Made by a program: the position numbers and the translations under genes. Shown here piece after piece: positions 7,572-15,349 of a stretch of DNA of 15,687 nucleotides (the stretch's first letter is position 1; every line of letters begins with the position of its first letter). Where the stretch lies: the NCBI GenBank assembly GCA_032229885.1, contig JAVYAJ010000177.1:1-15687 (forward strand), written 5' to 3'. The notes beneath the pieces are model-generated. The model ran no database searches. It was not told the DNA's origin and saw only the letters and a program-made list of their open reading frames with translations. The stretch comes from Anammoximicrobium sp032229885 (lineage in GTDB: Bacteria > Planctomycetota > Planctomycetia > Pirellulales > Pirellulaceae).

Positions 7572-8357
7572 TCAGCCGAATCTGGCGACCAGTCGATTGA
7601 CCAGCGGCGGGCACAGGCGGTCGCACCAGACCAGCAGCTTGCCACCCGGCGTGAGGATGATTTCGTGCCGTCCGCGTCGAATCGCCTTGACCGCGCGGCG
7701 GGCGACCGCGTCGGCGGACATCGCGCCTAAGGCCCGCCAGGGCAGATCTCCCTTGTTTTCCAACACGCTGTCGAAGAACTCGGTGGCCGTCGTCGCGGGG
7801 CTGATCACCAGCACGTCGATCCCGTCGGCGGCCAGTTCGGCCCGAATTGAATCGCTCAAGCCGTGCAGGGCAAATTTGCTGGCGCAGTATTCGCTGTTCT
7901 TGGGGATGCCGCGGTGTCCCAGGACCGAGCTGACGTTGGCGATCATCGGCCGCCGGCCGGCCTTCAACAACGGGACGGCGTGACGGATCAGTTCAGCGGG
8001 GGCAAAAAAATTGACTTCCATCACCCGCCGCAACCGCGCCTCGGAGGCGCGGGCGAATGGGCCGACCGCCCCGACGCCGGCGTTGTTGACCAGCAGGTCG
8101 AGCCCGCCCAGTTGCGTTTGGGCTGTGTCCAGCAACTGGCGGCGAACCGCCGCGTCCACGATGTCCCCGCAGACGACGTGGGCGACGCCGCCGGCGCTAT
8201 GGATCTGCTGCTGGAGGCTCGCCAAAGCCTCGTGGCGGCGGGCGGTCAGCACCAATGGTGCGCCCTGCCGGGCGAGTTCGAGCGCCAGGCTGCGGCCGAT
8301 TCCGCTCGACGCGCCGGTCACAATCGTCCGCAGGCCGCGGATCTTTCGTCTGCTCAT
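7572..8357 (-). CDS. Short-chain dehydrogenase/reductase (SDR) family oxidoreductase
   Basis: 261 aa, about the usual classical SDR length. NAD(P)-dependent oxidoreductase with a Rossmann fold; substrate unknown. Visible motifs: cofactor loop TGASSGIG (14-21), NNAG (91-94), catalytic Ser in NVSSV (143/144), and Y157 and K161 in YCASK. R40 and R41 after the second strand (TARR) suggest a preference for NADP(H). The ATG at 8357 is preferred over an in-frame TTG at 8396 because AAAGGA lies about 10 nt upstream and the protein then starts directly before the first Rossmann strand. The C-terminal tail (LTPGGKLLVWCDRLCPPLVNRL) is mildly hydrophobic and may touch the membrane, as in several DltE/YqjQ-type SDRs. 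It stands alone, convergent with the peptidase gene. Confidence 0.93.
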   Translation of the reverse strand: MSRRKIRGLRTIVTGASSGIGRSLALELARQGAPLVLTARRHEALASLQQQIHSAGGVAHVVCGDIVDAAVRRQLLDTAQTQLGGLDLLVNNAGVGAVGPFARASEARLRRVMEVNFFAPAELIRHAVPLLKAGRRPMIANVSSVLGHRGIPKNSEYCASKFALHGLSDSIRAELAADGIDVLVISPATTATEFFDSVLENKGDLPWRALGAMSADAVARRAVKAIRRGRHEIILTPGGKLLVWCDRLCPPLVNRLVARFG

Positions 8358-8707
8358 ACGAGCTGCATCCTTTGCGCCATGGTGCGACGCGATCAATCAG
8401 GGACCTGAGGACGATCGCGCACGGTTCGCCCCGCCTCGCGACGGGGCCGACGCGTTTTGCCCGCGACGGCCTATCCCGCGTGCGATCGCGCGCGGCGGTT
8501 TGCGGAACACATCCGCGGCCGTCTCCGGACGGCGTGGGAGTCTTTGGGTACGAGCGGCCTGCGCCGTGCGCGCATCCCGGATCGTGGTCGTGTTGTCGGT
8601 GGCAGTTGGTGTCGGTGTTGGCGTCAAGCCATCTGGCGACCGGTCGGCGTCCGTGGCCGCGTCCGGACGCGACGCCGGCGCGATTCGGTTGTGGCCACTG
8701 GCCCGCG
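8358..8707. other. Gene-free spacer between hflX and the SDR gene
   Basis: About 350 bp. It contains GC-rich inverted repeats (GCCCCG 8428-8433 with CGGGGC 8442-8447; palindrome GCGTCCGGACGC at 8659-8670 nested between GGCGTC 8646-8651 and GACGCC 8671-8676). It also holds a G/T-skewed degenerate stretch at about 8583-8630 built on TGTCGGTGT-like units. The nested repeat lies 30-60 bp past the hflX stop and might help end transcription, but there is no T-tract. No gene is supported. Confidence 0.5.
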
Positions 8708-10102
8708 TTACGAACTGAAGGCTGATGTTTCGGTCAAAGCCCGCGTCTCGTCCAACTCGGCGACCTCATCAGCGCCGGCGTCCGTCAAGGTGACCGCGTC
8801 GCGACGGATGCGGATGGTCGTCTCGTTTCCCGAAATGCGTCCCAGATATTTTTCGGGAATCCGGCAATGGATGATCGCGCGGCGCTCGTCGAACCGTTGC
8901 GACAGCACTTCGCCATGCGCAGCCAGATAGGCCATCAGTCGCCCGTTGTCGATGCTCGTTTCGACATCGACATCGCGGAAGGTGCGGCTGAGCGCGTCGC
9001 TGACGGCGAACGCCAGACGCTCGAACCCCGCTTGCTGCTTGGCGCTGATGGGGATCGCGGCCGGATAGCGGTTCAGCAGCGCGTCCGCATGGGCCGTCGA
9101 GGGCAGCATGTCCATTTTGTTCAGCACGAGCAGCGTGTCTTTTTCCTGGATGCCGATCTCTCCCAACACGTTGTACACCGCGCTGATCTGGTCGCACACG
9201 GCGGGGTTGCCGGCGTCGGCAATGTGCAGCAGCAGATCCGCCTGCCGCGACTCTTCGAGCGTCGCTTTGAAGCTGGCGATCAGCCGGTGCGGAAGGTCGC
9301 GAATGAAGCCGACCGTGTCGCTCAACAAGACGGGCCCCCAACTCGGCAATTGCCAGCGGCGGGTCCGCGTGTCGAGTGTCGCGAACAGCTTGTCGGCCAC
9401 CAGCGCATCGGCTTGCGTCAAGGCGTTCATCAACGTGCTCTTGCCGGCGTTGGTATAGCCGACCAGCGAGACGGTCATGTGATTGCGGCGCGCCGCCACC
9501 TGCCGCTCGCGGCGGGCTTCGATCACGCGCAGCTCGCCGCGCAGATCCGAGATGCGTTTTTCGACCAGCCGTCGATCCACCTCCAACTGCTTTTCGCCCG
9601 GGCCGCGCATTCCGACCCCGGCTTTGATTCGCGACAGGTGCGTCCACATGCGTTTCAACCGGGGCAGCGCATACTCGAGCTGGGCGAGCTCCACCGCCAG
9701 GCGGGCTTCGTACGTCTGGGCGCGCGAGGCGAAGATGTCGAGGATCAACTCGGTCCGGTCGATGATCTTGACCTGCAGTTCCTTTTCCAGGTTGCGGGTT
9801 TGCGCCGGATTCAGATCGTTGTCGATGATCACGACGTCCGCGTTGACCGTGGCCACCAACTGCTTCAATTCCTGGACCTTGCCGCAGCCCAAATAGGTCG
9901 TACAGTCCGGGGTCGGACGTCGCTGCAGCAGCTCGCCGACGACGATCGTCCCGGCCGTGGCGGCCAGCCCGCGGGCCTCGTCGAGCGGGTCGTCGGCAAC
10001 GGGGCCGTCCGGCACGATGACTCGAGCCAACACGGCGCGCTCGCGCTGAACGCTCTCCAAGCGATGGTATTCTTTCACGTTGGTTCTTGGCCCTTCCGAC
10101 AT
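8708..10102 (-). CDS. hflX: GTPase HflX
   Basis: 464 aa from the ATG at 10102. HflX binds the 50S ribosomal subunit and splits stalled or hibernating 70S ribosomes under stress, acting in the cytoplasm. Visible features: N-terminal nucleotide-binding-like domain with YLGCGKVQEL (70-79), DNDLNPAQTRNLE and IDRTELILDIFA; glycine-rich linker GVGMRGPGEKQLEVDRR (162-178); G domain with G1 GYTNAGKS (215-222), G2 region ATLDT (241-245), G3 DTVG (262-265), G4 NKMD (328-331) and G5 SAK (353-355); and a C-terminal domain. The ATG overlaps the upstream HTH gene by 28 nt. An in-frame GTG at 10078 would instead give a GTGA 4-nt overlap. Both imply translational coupling. GGAGGA abuts the ATG too closely to be an ideal ribosome site, so the exact start is uncertain. 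Confidence 0.96.
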   Translation of the reverse strand: MSEGPRTNVKEYHRLESVQRERAVLARVIVPDGPVADDPLDEARGLAATAGTIVVGELLQRRPTPDCTTYLGCGKVQELKQLVATVNADVVIIDNDLNPAQTRNLEKELQVKIIDRTELILDIFASRAQTYEARLAVELAQLEYALPRLKRMWTHLSRIKAGVGMRGPGEKQLEVDRRLVEKRISDLRGELRVIEARRERQVAARRNHMTVSLVGYTNAGKSTLMNALTQADALVADKLFATLDTRTRRWQLPSWGPVLLSDTVGFIRDLPHRLIASFKATLEESRQADLLLHIADAGNPAVCDQISAVYNVLGEIGIQEKDTLLVLNKMDMLPSTAHADALLNRYPAAIPISAKQQAGFERLAFAVSDALSRTFRDVDVETSIDNGRLMAYLAAHGEVLSQRFDERRAIIHCRIPEKYLGRISGNETTIRIRRDAVTLTDAGADEVAELDETRALTETSAFSS

Positions 10103-10983
10103 TCCTCCAGACACTCGCGAATCACCGCCATTTCGCTGCCTCGATAGAGCTGCACCTGCTGGCCTCGCCAGAACTGTGTCTCGCTCGGCTTGCAATGGAG
10201 CACTTTTCGCAGCCGCAACCAGTTCACCTGGATCGGCGTCAGGCCACACCGGCTCGAGGCCCGCGTCAGCGTCAGCCACTCTTCCTGTTCGGGCAACTGG
10301 TGTTCGCGCAGCCGAAGCCACAGTTCTTTGTGCCAACCCGCCAGGTTGTGTTCGGACGGCTCGGACTCGAAGCACCGTTGTCGCGAAGCCTTGCGACGAG
10401 CTTCGCTGCATTCGACCGAGCAGACCTTTTGCGCGCGGTGCTCGAGGCGGAAGGCCTTTCCACAGTATTTGCAGATCTGCTCTTGCGTCACATGCGGGTG
10501 CTGGACGACGGATTTTCGTTTCAGATCCCGCCGCAACACGACCCAGACACCGCGCGAGTTCTTGGTCAGCAAACCTTGGTCTTTGAGCAGCTTGCGGAGC
10601 GAGTTCGGATCCGTCCCCAGCTCTTGAGCAGCTTCGCGGAGCGTGGCGTACGGCTGCTTCCGCGGACGCACGATCCGATCCCCGAAGCGCTTGCGGATCT
10701 TTTCGCGGATCTGGCGCGCCCGCTCGCGGGTCACGTTGAACTCCTCGCCGATTGCCGCCAACGTGGCCCCCGACTGGAGCAACTCGACGATGCGCTGAAA
10801 GTCTTTGCTATTCTTGTCCGTCCAACGTGTCTGAGGCCATCGCGAATCCACTTTGCCCTCCACCACCAGTTGACTGACCGTCTCCATGACGCGGCTGAAG
10901 GGGACCCCGAGCCTGTCCGCGATGTCCTTGTTCTTGAGTCCTTGCGCCCGCAGTTCCGCAACCTGAGCCTGAAATGAATCCAC
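10075..10983 (-). CDS. Multi-helix-turn-helix DNA-binding protein with sigma-70 region 4-like and zinc-knuckle domains
   Basis: 302 aa from the GTG at 10983. Four segments are visible. Residues 5-40 form an HTH (LRAQGLKNKDIADRLGV). Residues 60-105 match the sigma-70 region 4.2 signature, with IGEEFNVTRERARQIREKI recognising DNA as in promoter -35 binding. Residues 112-150 look like an excisionase/MerR-type winged HTH (LREAAQELGTDPNSLRKLL). Residues 171-192 hold a CxxC...CxxxC zinc motif (C171, C174, C188, C192; CKYCGKAF and CSVEC). Residues 235-292 look like another MerR/Xis-type HTH (WLTLTRASSRCGLTPIQV). It lacks sigma region 2, so it is not a full sigma factor. It is the first gene of an operon with hflX and overlaps it. 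The frame stays open upstream to 11445, but those 154 codons are not protein-like and a strong ribosome site marks 10983. Likely a transcription regulator or DNA-binding adaptor; target unknown. Confidence 0.85.
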   Translation of the reverse strand: MDSFQAQVAELRAQGLKNKDIADRLGVPFSRVMETVSQLVVEGKVDSRWPQTRWTDKNSKDFQRIVELLQSGATLAAIGEEFNVTRERARQIREKIRKRFGDRIVRPRKQPYATLREAAQELGTDPNSLRKLLKDQGLLTKNSRGVWVVLRRDLKRKSVVQHPHVTQEQICKYCGKAFRLEHRAQKVCSVECSEARRKASRQRCFESEPSEHNLAGWHKELWLRLREHQLPEQEEWLTLTRASSRCGLTPIQVNWLRLRKVLHCKPSETQFWRGQQVQLYRGSEMAVIRECLEECRKGQEPT

Positions 10984-10988
10984 CGCAC

Positions 10989-10994
10989 CCTCCC
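10989..10994 (-). promoter_or_regulatory. Ribosome binding site that sets the HTH gene start
   Basis: GGGAGG on the minus strand, 5 nt before GTG 10983. This is the strongest Shine-Dalgarno in the neighbourhood and fixes a GTG start, removing 154 upstream in-frame codons of arbitrary composition. Confidence 0.75.
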
Positions 10995-11477
10995 ATTGCA
11001 CCCACTCGACAACCGGGATGCCCAACCTGACGCCAACCCACGGCAGACGGAAACGATGCCGGGCGTTGCGCGATCTCGACGGCCGTAGGCTATCCGGGCT
11101 TTCGAACCGTTTCCTCCCGTCGCCGCCGTCGCCCTGCGTTGTCGCGTTTTCCGCTGCCCGCGTCGGGCGAAGGCAGCCTCGAATCACGTCCGCGGCCCGC
11201 GCGTGTCGAAGGCGAACGCGAATTGCCGCGTCCCAGTCTGCCGCCACACCTGCGCCCGCCGCACTACCCGCTGCCGCGTTGGCGCTCGCCTGGTCCTGGT
11301 CGGCGCGATCGATGACGGATGGCGACTGCTGCGCGTCGCGGATTCCCAACGCGCATCGGTCTGCGCACTTCCGAATGTCGACAGGCTTGACAAGAGGCGG
11401 ACTCCAGCACGTCCAGACTGCATCCTTCGACGGGCGATGCCTCACAACGCACGCGTATCTTGCCCGTCCGCGTGAGT

Positions 11478-11505
11478 ATTATACCTAGATCCCTGCCGGT
11501 GTAAA
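11478..11505 (-). promoter_or_regulatory. Strong sigma70-type promoter of the HTH-hflX operon
   Basis: On the minus strand TTTACA (11505-11500), a 16-nt spacer and a perfect TATAAT (11483-11478). This matches the consensus at 5/6 and 6/6 positions, the best promoter in the window and striking in a GC-rich background. It points towards the HTH gene, with a start expected near 11471. The -35 element lies in the loop of a 6-bp inverted repeat (11491-11520). Confidence 0.6.
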
Positions 11506-11567
11506 GTACCTTTTGCAGGGGAGCGGTGGATTTGCCGGGCGACGCGGCGCGGGCCTGTGGGCGACGG

Positions 11568-13373
11568 TCATTCGGGACTGAACTTCAACGCTCGCAGGTT
11601 CACCGGCTGCCAGCCATCGGCGATCGGTCTCACGGCCACGCGCGCGACGCCGGACGCGAGGGACAGCCGGCCTAGCTCGACTTTCTGAAAACGTCCGTAG
11701 TCCCCGCTGACCGGCGCCTTGGCCGTCAAGGACTGGGCGCCGACGACGATCTGAAAGGAACCGCCGCCGATCGCAGCCAACTCGGCCGACACCGTGAATG
11801 TCCCCGCCCGCGCAAAGTTGACGTTCCACTCGACCCACTCCGCGGGGTCTGTCCAAAATCCGACGTTGTCGCGCTGCGCGCCGGTTTCGTAGCGCACGTG
11901 CGAGCCGTGATACTCAGCTTCGGCGGCGGTCAACACGATTGCCCCATCGGCTTGCGGGCCGATGGCCACCGGTTCGACCCGCGGCGCGCCGGCGATCTTT
12001 ATGACGACGACGCTGCACACCGGATCGACAGCCGCGCCGGGCAGGCTGACCGTGACGCCCGCGGCCGTCGCCTCGACGCCCAACGGCTTTTTCTCGGGAT
12101 CGGCCAGCAGATAAGCCGCCGCAACCTTGTTCTGCAAGCCGGCCAGACGCAACCGCCCGTCGGCCGGCCAGTGAAAGACATGCGCATACAACACCGTGCC
12201 GTCGGCCGATGGCCGTTGCGTACAACGGCCCCAGCCCAGACGCTTGAAGGGACTGGCCTGCGTCCCATAGATCGACTCGCCGTTGACGCGCAACCAACGG
12301 CCCATCGCCTCGAGCCGTTCGACGGATGGCGGCGGAATAAGACCTTCGGCGGTCGGCCCCACGTTCAGCAAATAATTGCCGCCCTTCGAGGCGATATCCA
12401 CCAGGTTGCGGATCAGCGTCTCGTCGCTCTTCCAATTCTGGTCGTCGCGCTTATATCCCCACGATCCGTTCATGGTCATGCAGGATTCCCAGTCGACGCC
12501 GGCTAGACCGGTCGCCGGAATCTGCTGCTCGGGGGTTCCGAAGTCTCCGATATGCTCGCCCTGGGTCAACCCTTGCATGCCTTGCCGACCCTTGCCCACG
12601 CGGTTGTTGATGATCAGGCTCAGTTTGAGCTCGCGCAAATAGCCGTAGATGTCGCGGGCGTCTTCCTCGGTGTACCAGTCGCACCACTCGCCGTCGAACC
12701 AGAGGACCTCGGGATCGCAACACGCCAGCAGTTCGCGGAAGTGCTGCTTCATATAGTCCATGTACTGCGCCTTGCGGCCCGGCATGATCTTGGTCGGGTT
12801 GTAGGCCCGCTCGCTGCCGCGCGTCTGGGCCGGGTGATGCCAGTCCATGATCGAGTAGTACACACAGAACCGGATGCCCCGCTTGCGGCACGCGGCGGCC
12901 AACGGCTTCAACAGATCCTTGCCATACGGCGTGGCATCGACGGCGTCGTAATTGGTTGCGGCCGTGTCGAACAGGCAAAACCCGTCGTGATGCTTCGAGG
13001 TGATGACGATGTATTTGACGCCGGCTTGCTGGGCGATCTGGGCCCATTGTTCCGGATCGTAGCCCGTCGGGTTGAACTCTTTGGCCAGCGGCTCGTACTC
13101 GGCGATCGGAATGTTGGCCGTGTTCATGATCCACTCGCTGGCGCTGGGGACCGGCTGTCCGTTCCAGCGGCCGGCCGGGACGGCGTACAACCCCCAATGA
13201 ATGAACATGCCGAAGCGGGCTTCGCGCCACCACGCCATGCGGGCCTCGCGCTGCGCGGCGGTCTCGAGGGTCCATTTCGCCGGCTCGGCGGCGCGCGTCG
13301 CCACCGCGATCGTCAGCGATCCCAGCCAGAATGCACAGCCGCAGCACACTAGTTGTCGAAATCGGGTATTCAT
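11568..13373 (-). CDS. Secreted alpha-L-fucosidase, GH29
   Basis: 601 aa from the ATG at 13373, with GAGGA 9 nt upstream. GH29 enzymes hydrolyse alpha-L-fucosyl linkages by a retaining mechanism. Residues 1-28 form a Sec signal peptide (cut near ATRA/AEP), so it acts in the periplasm-like space or outside. Family signatures: RFGMFIHWGLY (53-63), SKHHDGF (126-132), VYYSIMDWHHP (171-181), WFDGEW (225-230) with D227 the expected nucleophile, and GDFGTPEQ (277-284), where E282 is a candidate acid/base as in GH29 subfamily B. WESC..MNGSWGY (295-307) and GGNYLLNVGP follow. From about 470 to 601 there is a beta-rich extra domain with AEAEYHG and WVEWNVNFARAGTF, typical of a CBM6/DUF5077-like C-terminal module in planctomycete fucosidases. 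Probable role: fucan or fucosylated-glycan degradation. Confidence 0.95.
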   Translation of the reverse strand: MNTRFRQLVCCGCAFWLGSLTIAVATRAAEPAKWTLETAAQREARMAWWREARFGMFIHWGLYAVPAGRWNGQPVPSASEWIMNTANIPIAEYEPLAKEFNPTGYDPEQWAQIAQQAGVKYIVITSKHHDGFCLFDTAATNYDAVDATPYGKDLLKPLAAACRKRGIRFCVYYSIMDWHHPAQTRGSERAYNPTKIMPGRKAQYMDYMKQHFRELLACCDPEVLWFDGEWCDWYTEEDARDIYGYLRELKLSLIINNRVGKGRQGMQGLTQGEHIGDFGTPEQQIPATGLAGVDWESCMTMNGSWGYKRDDQNWKSDETLIRNLVDIASKGGNYLLNVGPTAEGLIPPPSVERLEAMGRWLRVNGESIYGTQASPFKRLGWGRCTQRPSADGTVLYAHVFHWPADGRLRLAGLQNKVAAAYLLADPEKKPLGVEATAAGVTVSLPGAAVDPVCSVVVIKIAGAPRVEPVAIGPQADGAIVLTAAEAEYHGSHVRYETGAQRDNVGFWTDPAEWVEWNVNFARAGTFTVSAELAAIGGGSFQIVVGAQSLTAKAPVSGDYGRFQKVELGRLSLASGVARVAVRPIADGWQPVNLRALKFSPE

Positions 13374-13595
13374 GCGTTAAATCCTCGCGCTGGAAAATTG
13401 CTCGTCAGACGGATACGCTCGACGGTCGACTCGCCTTATTTCGTGGACTATGCCGCCCATCGCCGGCCGGATTCTCCCGTCCCAGCCGTCACGGCTAGAC
13501 CGCGGGCCGTGCACGCGGAACGTCTGTCGGCCCGTAAACGGCCCGGCGAGACGCGGTTCGCACAGCACATCCGCCATGCGACGCGTTCGTGCACC

Positions 13596-13604
13596 AGTAT
13601 AGCA
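13596..13604 (-). promoter_or_regulatory. Candidate extended -10 promoter of the fucosidase gene
   Basis: Minus strand TGCTATACT (13604-13596) fits the extended -10 pattern TGnTATAAT with one mismatch. No good -35 is present, as is common for extended -10 promoters. The leader to the ATG at 13373 would be about 215 nt. Confidence 0.3.
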
Positions 13605-13945
13605 ACCGTACCCGGATGGATGCGAGTCTTTGGTTTGGTGCGCTCGAAGCAGACCCCGGCCGACCATACGCGCAAGGATCCGCGATACGTTGGACAAACG
13701 CATCGCCCTGCACGCGACCCGAGACATCGACGCGGGCCACCGACGCGGGCCGAGCCGGGCAGGCCAGATCTGTGCGACGTCAGATCGTCGTGAGAAAACG
13801 GATGGGACTAGATCGCTCGAAGGCGACGCCGAAAAGAACGATGAAAACGCCGCGAGTTGCGGCTGAGGTTGTGGGCGCGATAAGGAAGCAGGACGCGGAA
13901 TCGCTCGGATGGGCGCCGACCCGCACGTCGAGCTGCGTGACGGCG

Positions 13946-13978
13946 CAAGCCCACGGTCAGCCCAAGCCCACGGTCAGC
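13946..13978. repeat. 17-bp tandem duplication
   Basis: CAAGCCCACGGTCAGC at 13946-13961 recurs exactly at 13963-13978 (period 17 bp). It is intergenic. No function can be assigned. Confidence 0.85.
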
Positions 13979-14268
13979 GCACGATCGCCGCCAGCGCCGG
14001 ACGGCTGGCCTGTCGAGACATGCGCCGTCCGAAGTCGACCGAATGCCGCCGACCGACCCCATGCATGATCGGGTTGCACACGGCGAGGGCGGCGGTTCAG
14101 CGGTTGAAGGAGAACGATTCTCGTCGAGCCGATCCGAAAAACGCGCCGCCCGCACGCCCACTCGTGCGCGATCCAATCCTAATTTCAGGGTTATCGCAAC
14201 CGCCAGAGCACGGAACCTCCGCTATCTGACAATCGCGATTGGCCCCAATATTTAGCCTTGACAACGCA

Positions 14269-15249
14269 TTAGGGCACCGTGACCGTCTCTGCTCCTCGCA
14301 CCGAGCCCAATGCGGACCACGTGGCCCCGTCGATGTTGTCGCTCAGGAATTTCACGCTCCCGTCCAAGAAACTGAAATTGCAGCCCGCGGGATGGAAGCT
14401 CGTGGCGGTCGCCGTGTTTCTCAGTTGGAATCCGCCCAGGTGACTGTTCGGCGTGGCGACTCTGTTGACGGTAAACCAGGTGCTGAAATAGTAGGGGTCC
14501 GCCCAGCCTCGGCCACGGTGCAGAGCCCCGCCGGCGTCGGCGGTTCCCGTGTCTCCAAAAGTCGGCCGATCCTGCGCCGTCTCGCCAAAGGCCAATGTCG
14601 TGCTCGTTCCGTCCGTGATGCTGGCAATCTTGAGCCGAGGATCTGCCGGAGTGCCCGCCTCTTCAAGAATCCCCCAACGTTGTGCGAACGCGCCCATCAA
14701 GGTCGTGTTGCCGTGCCGGCCACAGCCACCGTAGCCGTGGTCAGACCCCGCGGCCGGATAGTTGTGCGGATAGACCTGTGGCAATGGCGAGGGCGCCGCG
14801 CCACCCCAACTGGGTGTGCTTCCAACCACGACGGTTTGCACCTGCCAACGGACGGCGGCAGGGCACAGGTAACCGGGAATCGCCTGATCGATGACCCCGG
14901 CCTTCTGCGCAAACCAGGGAATCTTCATGTCGTATTGATCGTACAGCGTCTGCTGTTCGACGTAAGGCAGCAACATCGTGTGGACCGTGTGGCCCGGATG
15001 ATAGTCGGCATTGTTGCAGCAACAGCTTTGACCCCGGTAGGTTTCCGCCCCGCGCGGAAGCATCCCACGGGTCACATCGATGTAGCCGTGCAGCGCCAAC
15101 GTGATCTGTTTCAAATTGTTGCCGCATTGCATCCGCCGCGCGGCTTCGCGAGCGGCCTGGATGGCCGGCAGCAACAGAGCCACCAGGATCCCGATGATCG
15201 TGATGACCACCAGCAGCTCGACTAACGTGAATCCCCGCAGTTTTCTCAT
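14269..15249 (-). CDS. DUF1559 (SBP_bac_10) type II pseudopilin-like protein
   Basis: 326 aa. The N-terminus MRKLRGFTLVELLVVITIIGILVALLLPA carries the prepilin peptidase site (cleavage after G6, E at mature +5) followed by a hydrophobic helix used for membrane anchoring and pilin assembly. AIQAAREAARRMQC.NNLKQI.LALH.Y, right after the helix, is the DUF1559 signature. Near the C-terminus HPAGCNFSFLDG fits the H-x9-DG processing-associated motif, followed by SVKFLSDNID. This family occurs in tens to hundreds of copies per planctomycete genome; its role (surface fibre or secretion pseudopilin) is unsettled. The ATG at 15249 is chosen over 15258 and the open frame up to 15426, because GGAG lies 9 nt upstream and the type IV leader then has its normal short length. 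It follows the remnant gene ending at 15350, probably as a separate transcript. Confidence 0.95.
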   Translation of the reverse strand: MRKLRGFTLVELLVVITIIGILVALLLPAIQAAREAARRMQCGNNLKQITLALHGYIDVTRGMLPRGAETYRGQSCCCNNADYHPGHTVHTMLLPYVEQQTLYDQYDMKIPWFAQKAGVIDQAIPGYLCPAAVRWQVQTVVVGSTPSWGGAAPSPLPQVYPHNYPAAGSDHGYGGCGRHGNTTLMGAFAQRWGILEEAGTPADPRLKIASITDGTSTTLAFGETAQDRPTFGDTGTADAGGALHRGRGWADPYYFSTWFTVNRVATPNSHLGGFQLRNTATATSFHPAGCNFSFLDGSVKFLSDNIDGATWSALGSVRGAETVTVP

Positions 15250-15258
15250 AACCAGCAT

Positions 15259-15262
15259 CTCC
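15259..15262 (-). promoter_or_regulatory. Ribosome binding site of the DUF1559 gene
   Basis: GGAG on the minus strand directly abuts an ATG at 15258 but sits 9 nt before the ATG at 15249. This favours the second ATG as the real start. Confidence 0.65.
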
Positions 15263-15289
15263 GGACCAGAAAGTGAAAAAGAACGGACA

Positions 15290-15339
15290 AGACAACAAAA
15301 CGAAACGATCCCGACGGTCCGCCTTCTGGGAACCGTCGG
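15290..15339 (-). terminator. Rho-independent terminator-like hairpin before the DUF1559 gene
   Basis: CCGACGGT (15311-15318) and ACCGTCGG (15332-15339) form a perfect 8-bp GC-rich stem, extendable by two G-C pairs past a 1-nt bulge. On the minus strand the hairpin is followed by a T-rich run (GTTTCGTTTTGTTGTC). It lies 11 nt past the stop of the remnant gene at 15350 and 60-90 nt before the DUF1559 start. This suggests it ends the upstream transcript or attenuates read-through. Confidence 0.6.
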
Positions 15340-15349
15340 CTCATGACAA

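Larger units (their letters stand above)
10984..11567. other. Long leader of the HTH-hflX operon and spacer to the fucosidase gene
   Basis: 584 bp with no supported gene. A promoter at 11478-11505 would make a leader of about 490 nt to the GTG at 10983. The leader is GC-rich, with open frames on both strands that look like composition artefacts. An inverted repeat CCCTGC (11491-11496)/GCAGGG (11515-11520) overlaps the -35 region. It has an 18-nt loop and no T-tract, so it is more likely an operator or chance than a terminator for the fucosidase gene ending at 11568. Confidence 0.5.
13374..14268. other. Long gene-free spacer
   Basis: About 895 bp between the fucosidase start and the DUF1559 gene stop. 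It holds a possible fucosidase promoter (13596-13604), small inverted repeats (AGCCGT/ACGGCT at 13484-13496; CACGGC/GCCGTG at 13490-13511) and a 17-bp tandem duplication at 13946-13978. Open frames of up to 159 codons on the plus strand lack ribosome sites and recognisable motifs, and I do not call them. No tRNA or structured RNA was recognised. Confidence 0.55.

Noticed and set aside
8867..10147. 426-codon plus-strand open frame opposite hflX
   Set aside because: Antisense to a clearly recognised GTPase with all G motifs, so a composition artefact.
10984..11445. 154-codon N-terminal extension of the HTH protein
   Set aside because: Composition is not protein-like, and a strong ribosome site with GTG at 10983 begins exactly where the HTH domain starts.
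11491..11520. Hairpin as a terminator of the fucosidase gene
   Set aside because: Only a 6-bp stem with an 18-nt loop and no T-tract, and it overlaps a promoter.
13589..14068. 159-codon plus-strand open frame in the long spacer
   Set aside because: No ribosome site, arbitrary composition and no recognisable domain.
14231..14240. Palindrome AATCGCGATT downstream of the DUF1559 gene
   Set aside because: Too short, with no loop and no T-tract on the relevant strand; likely chance.
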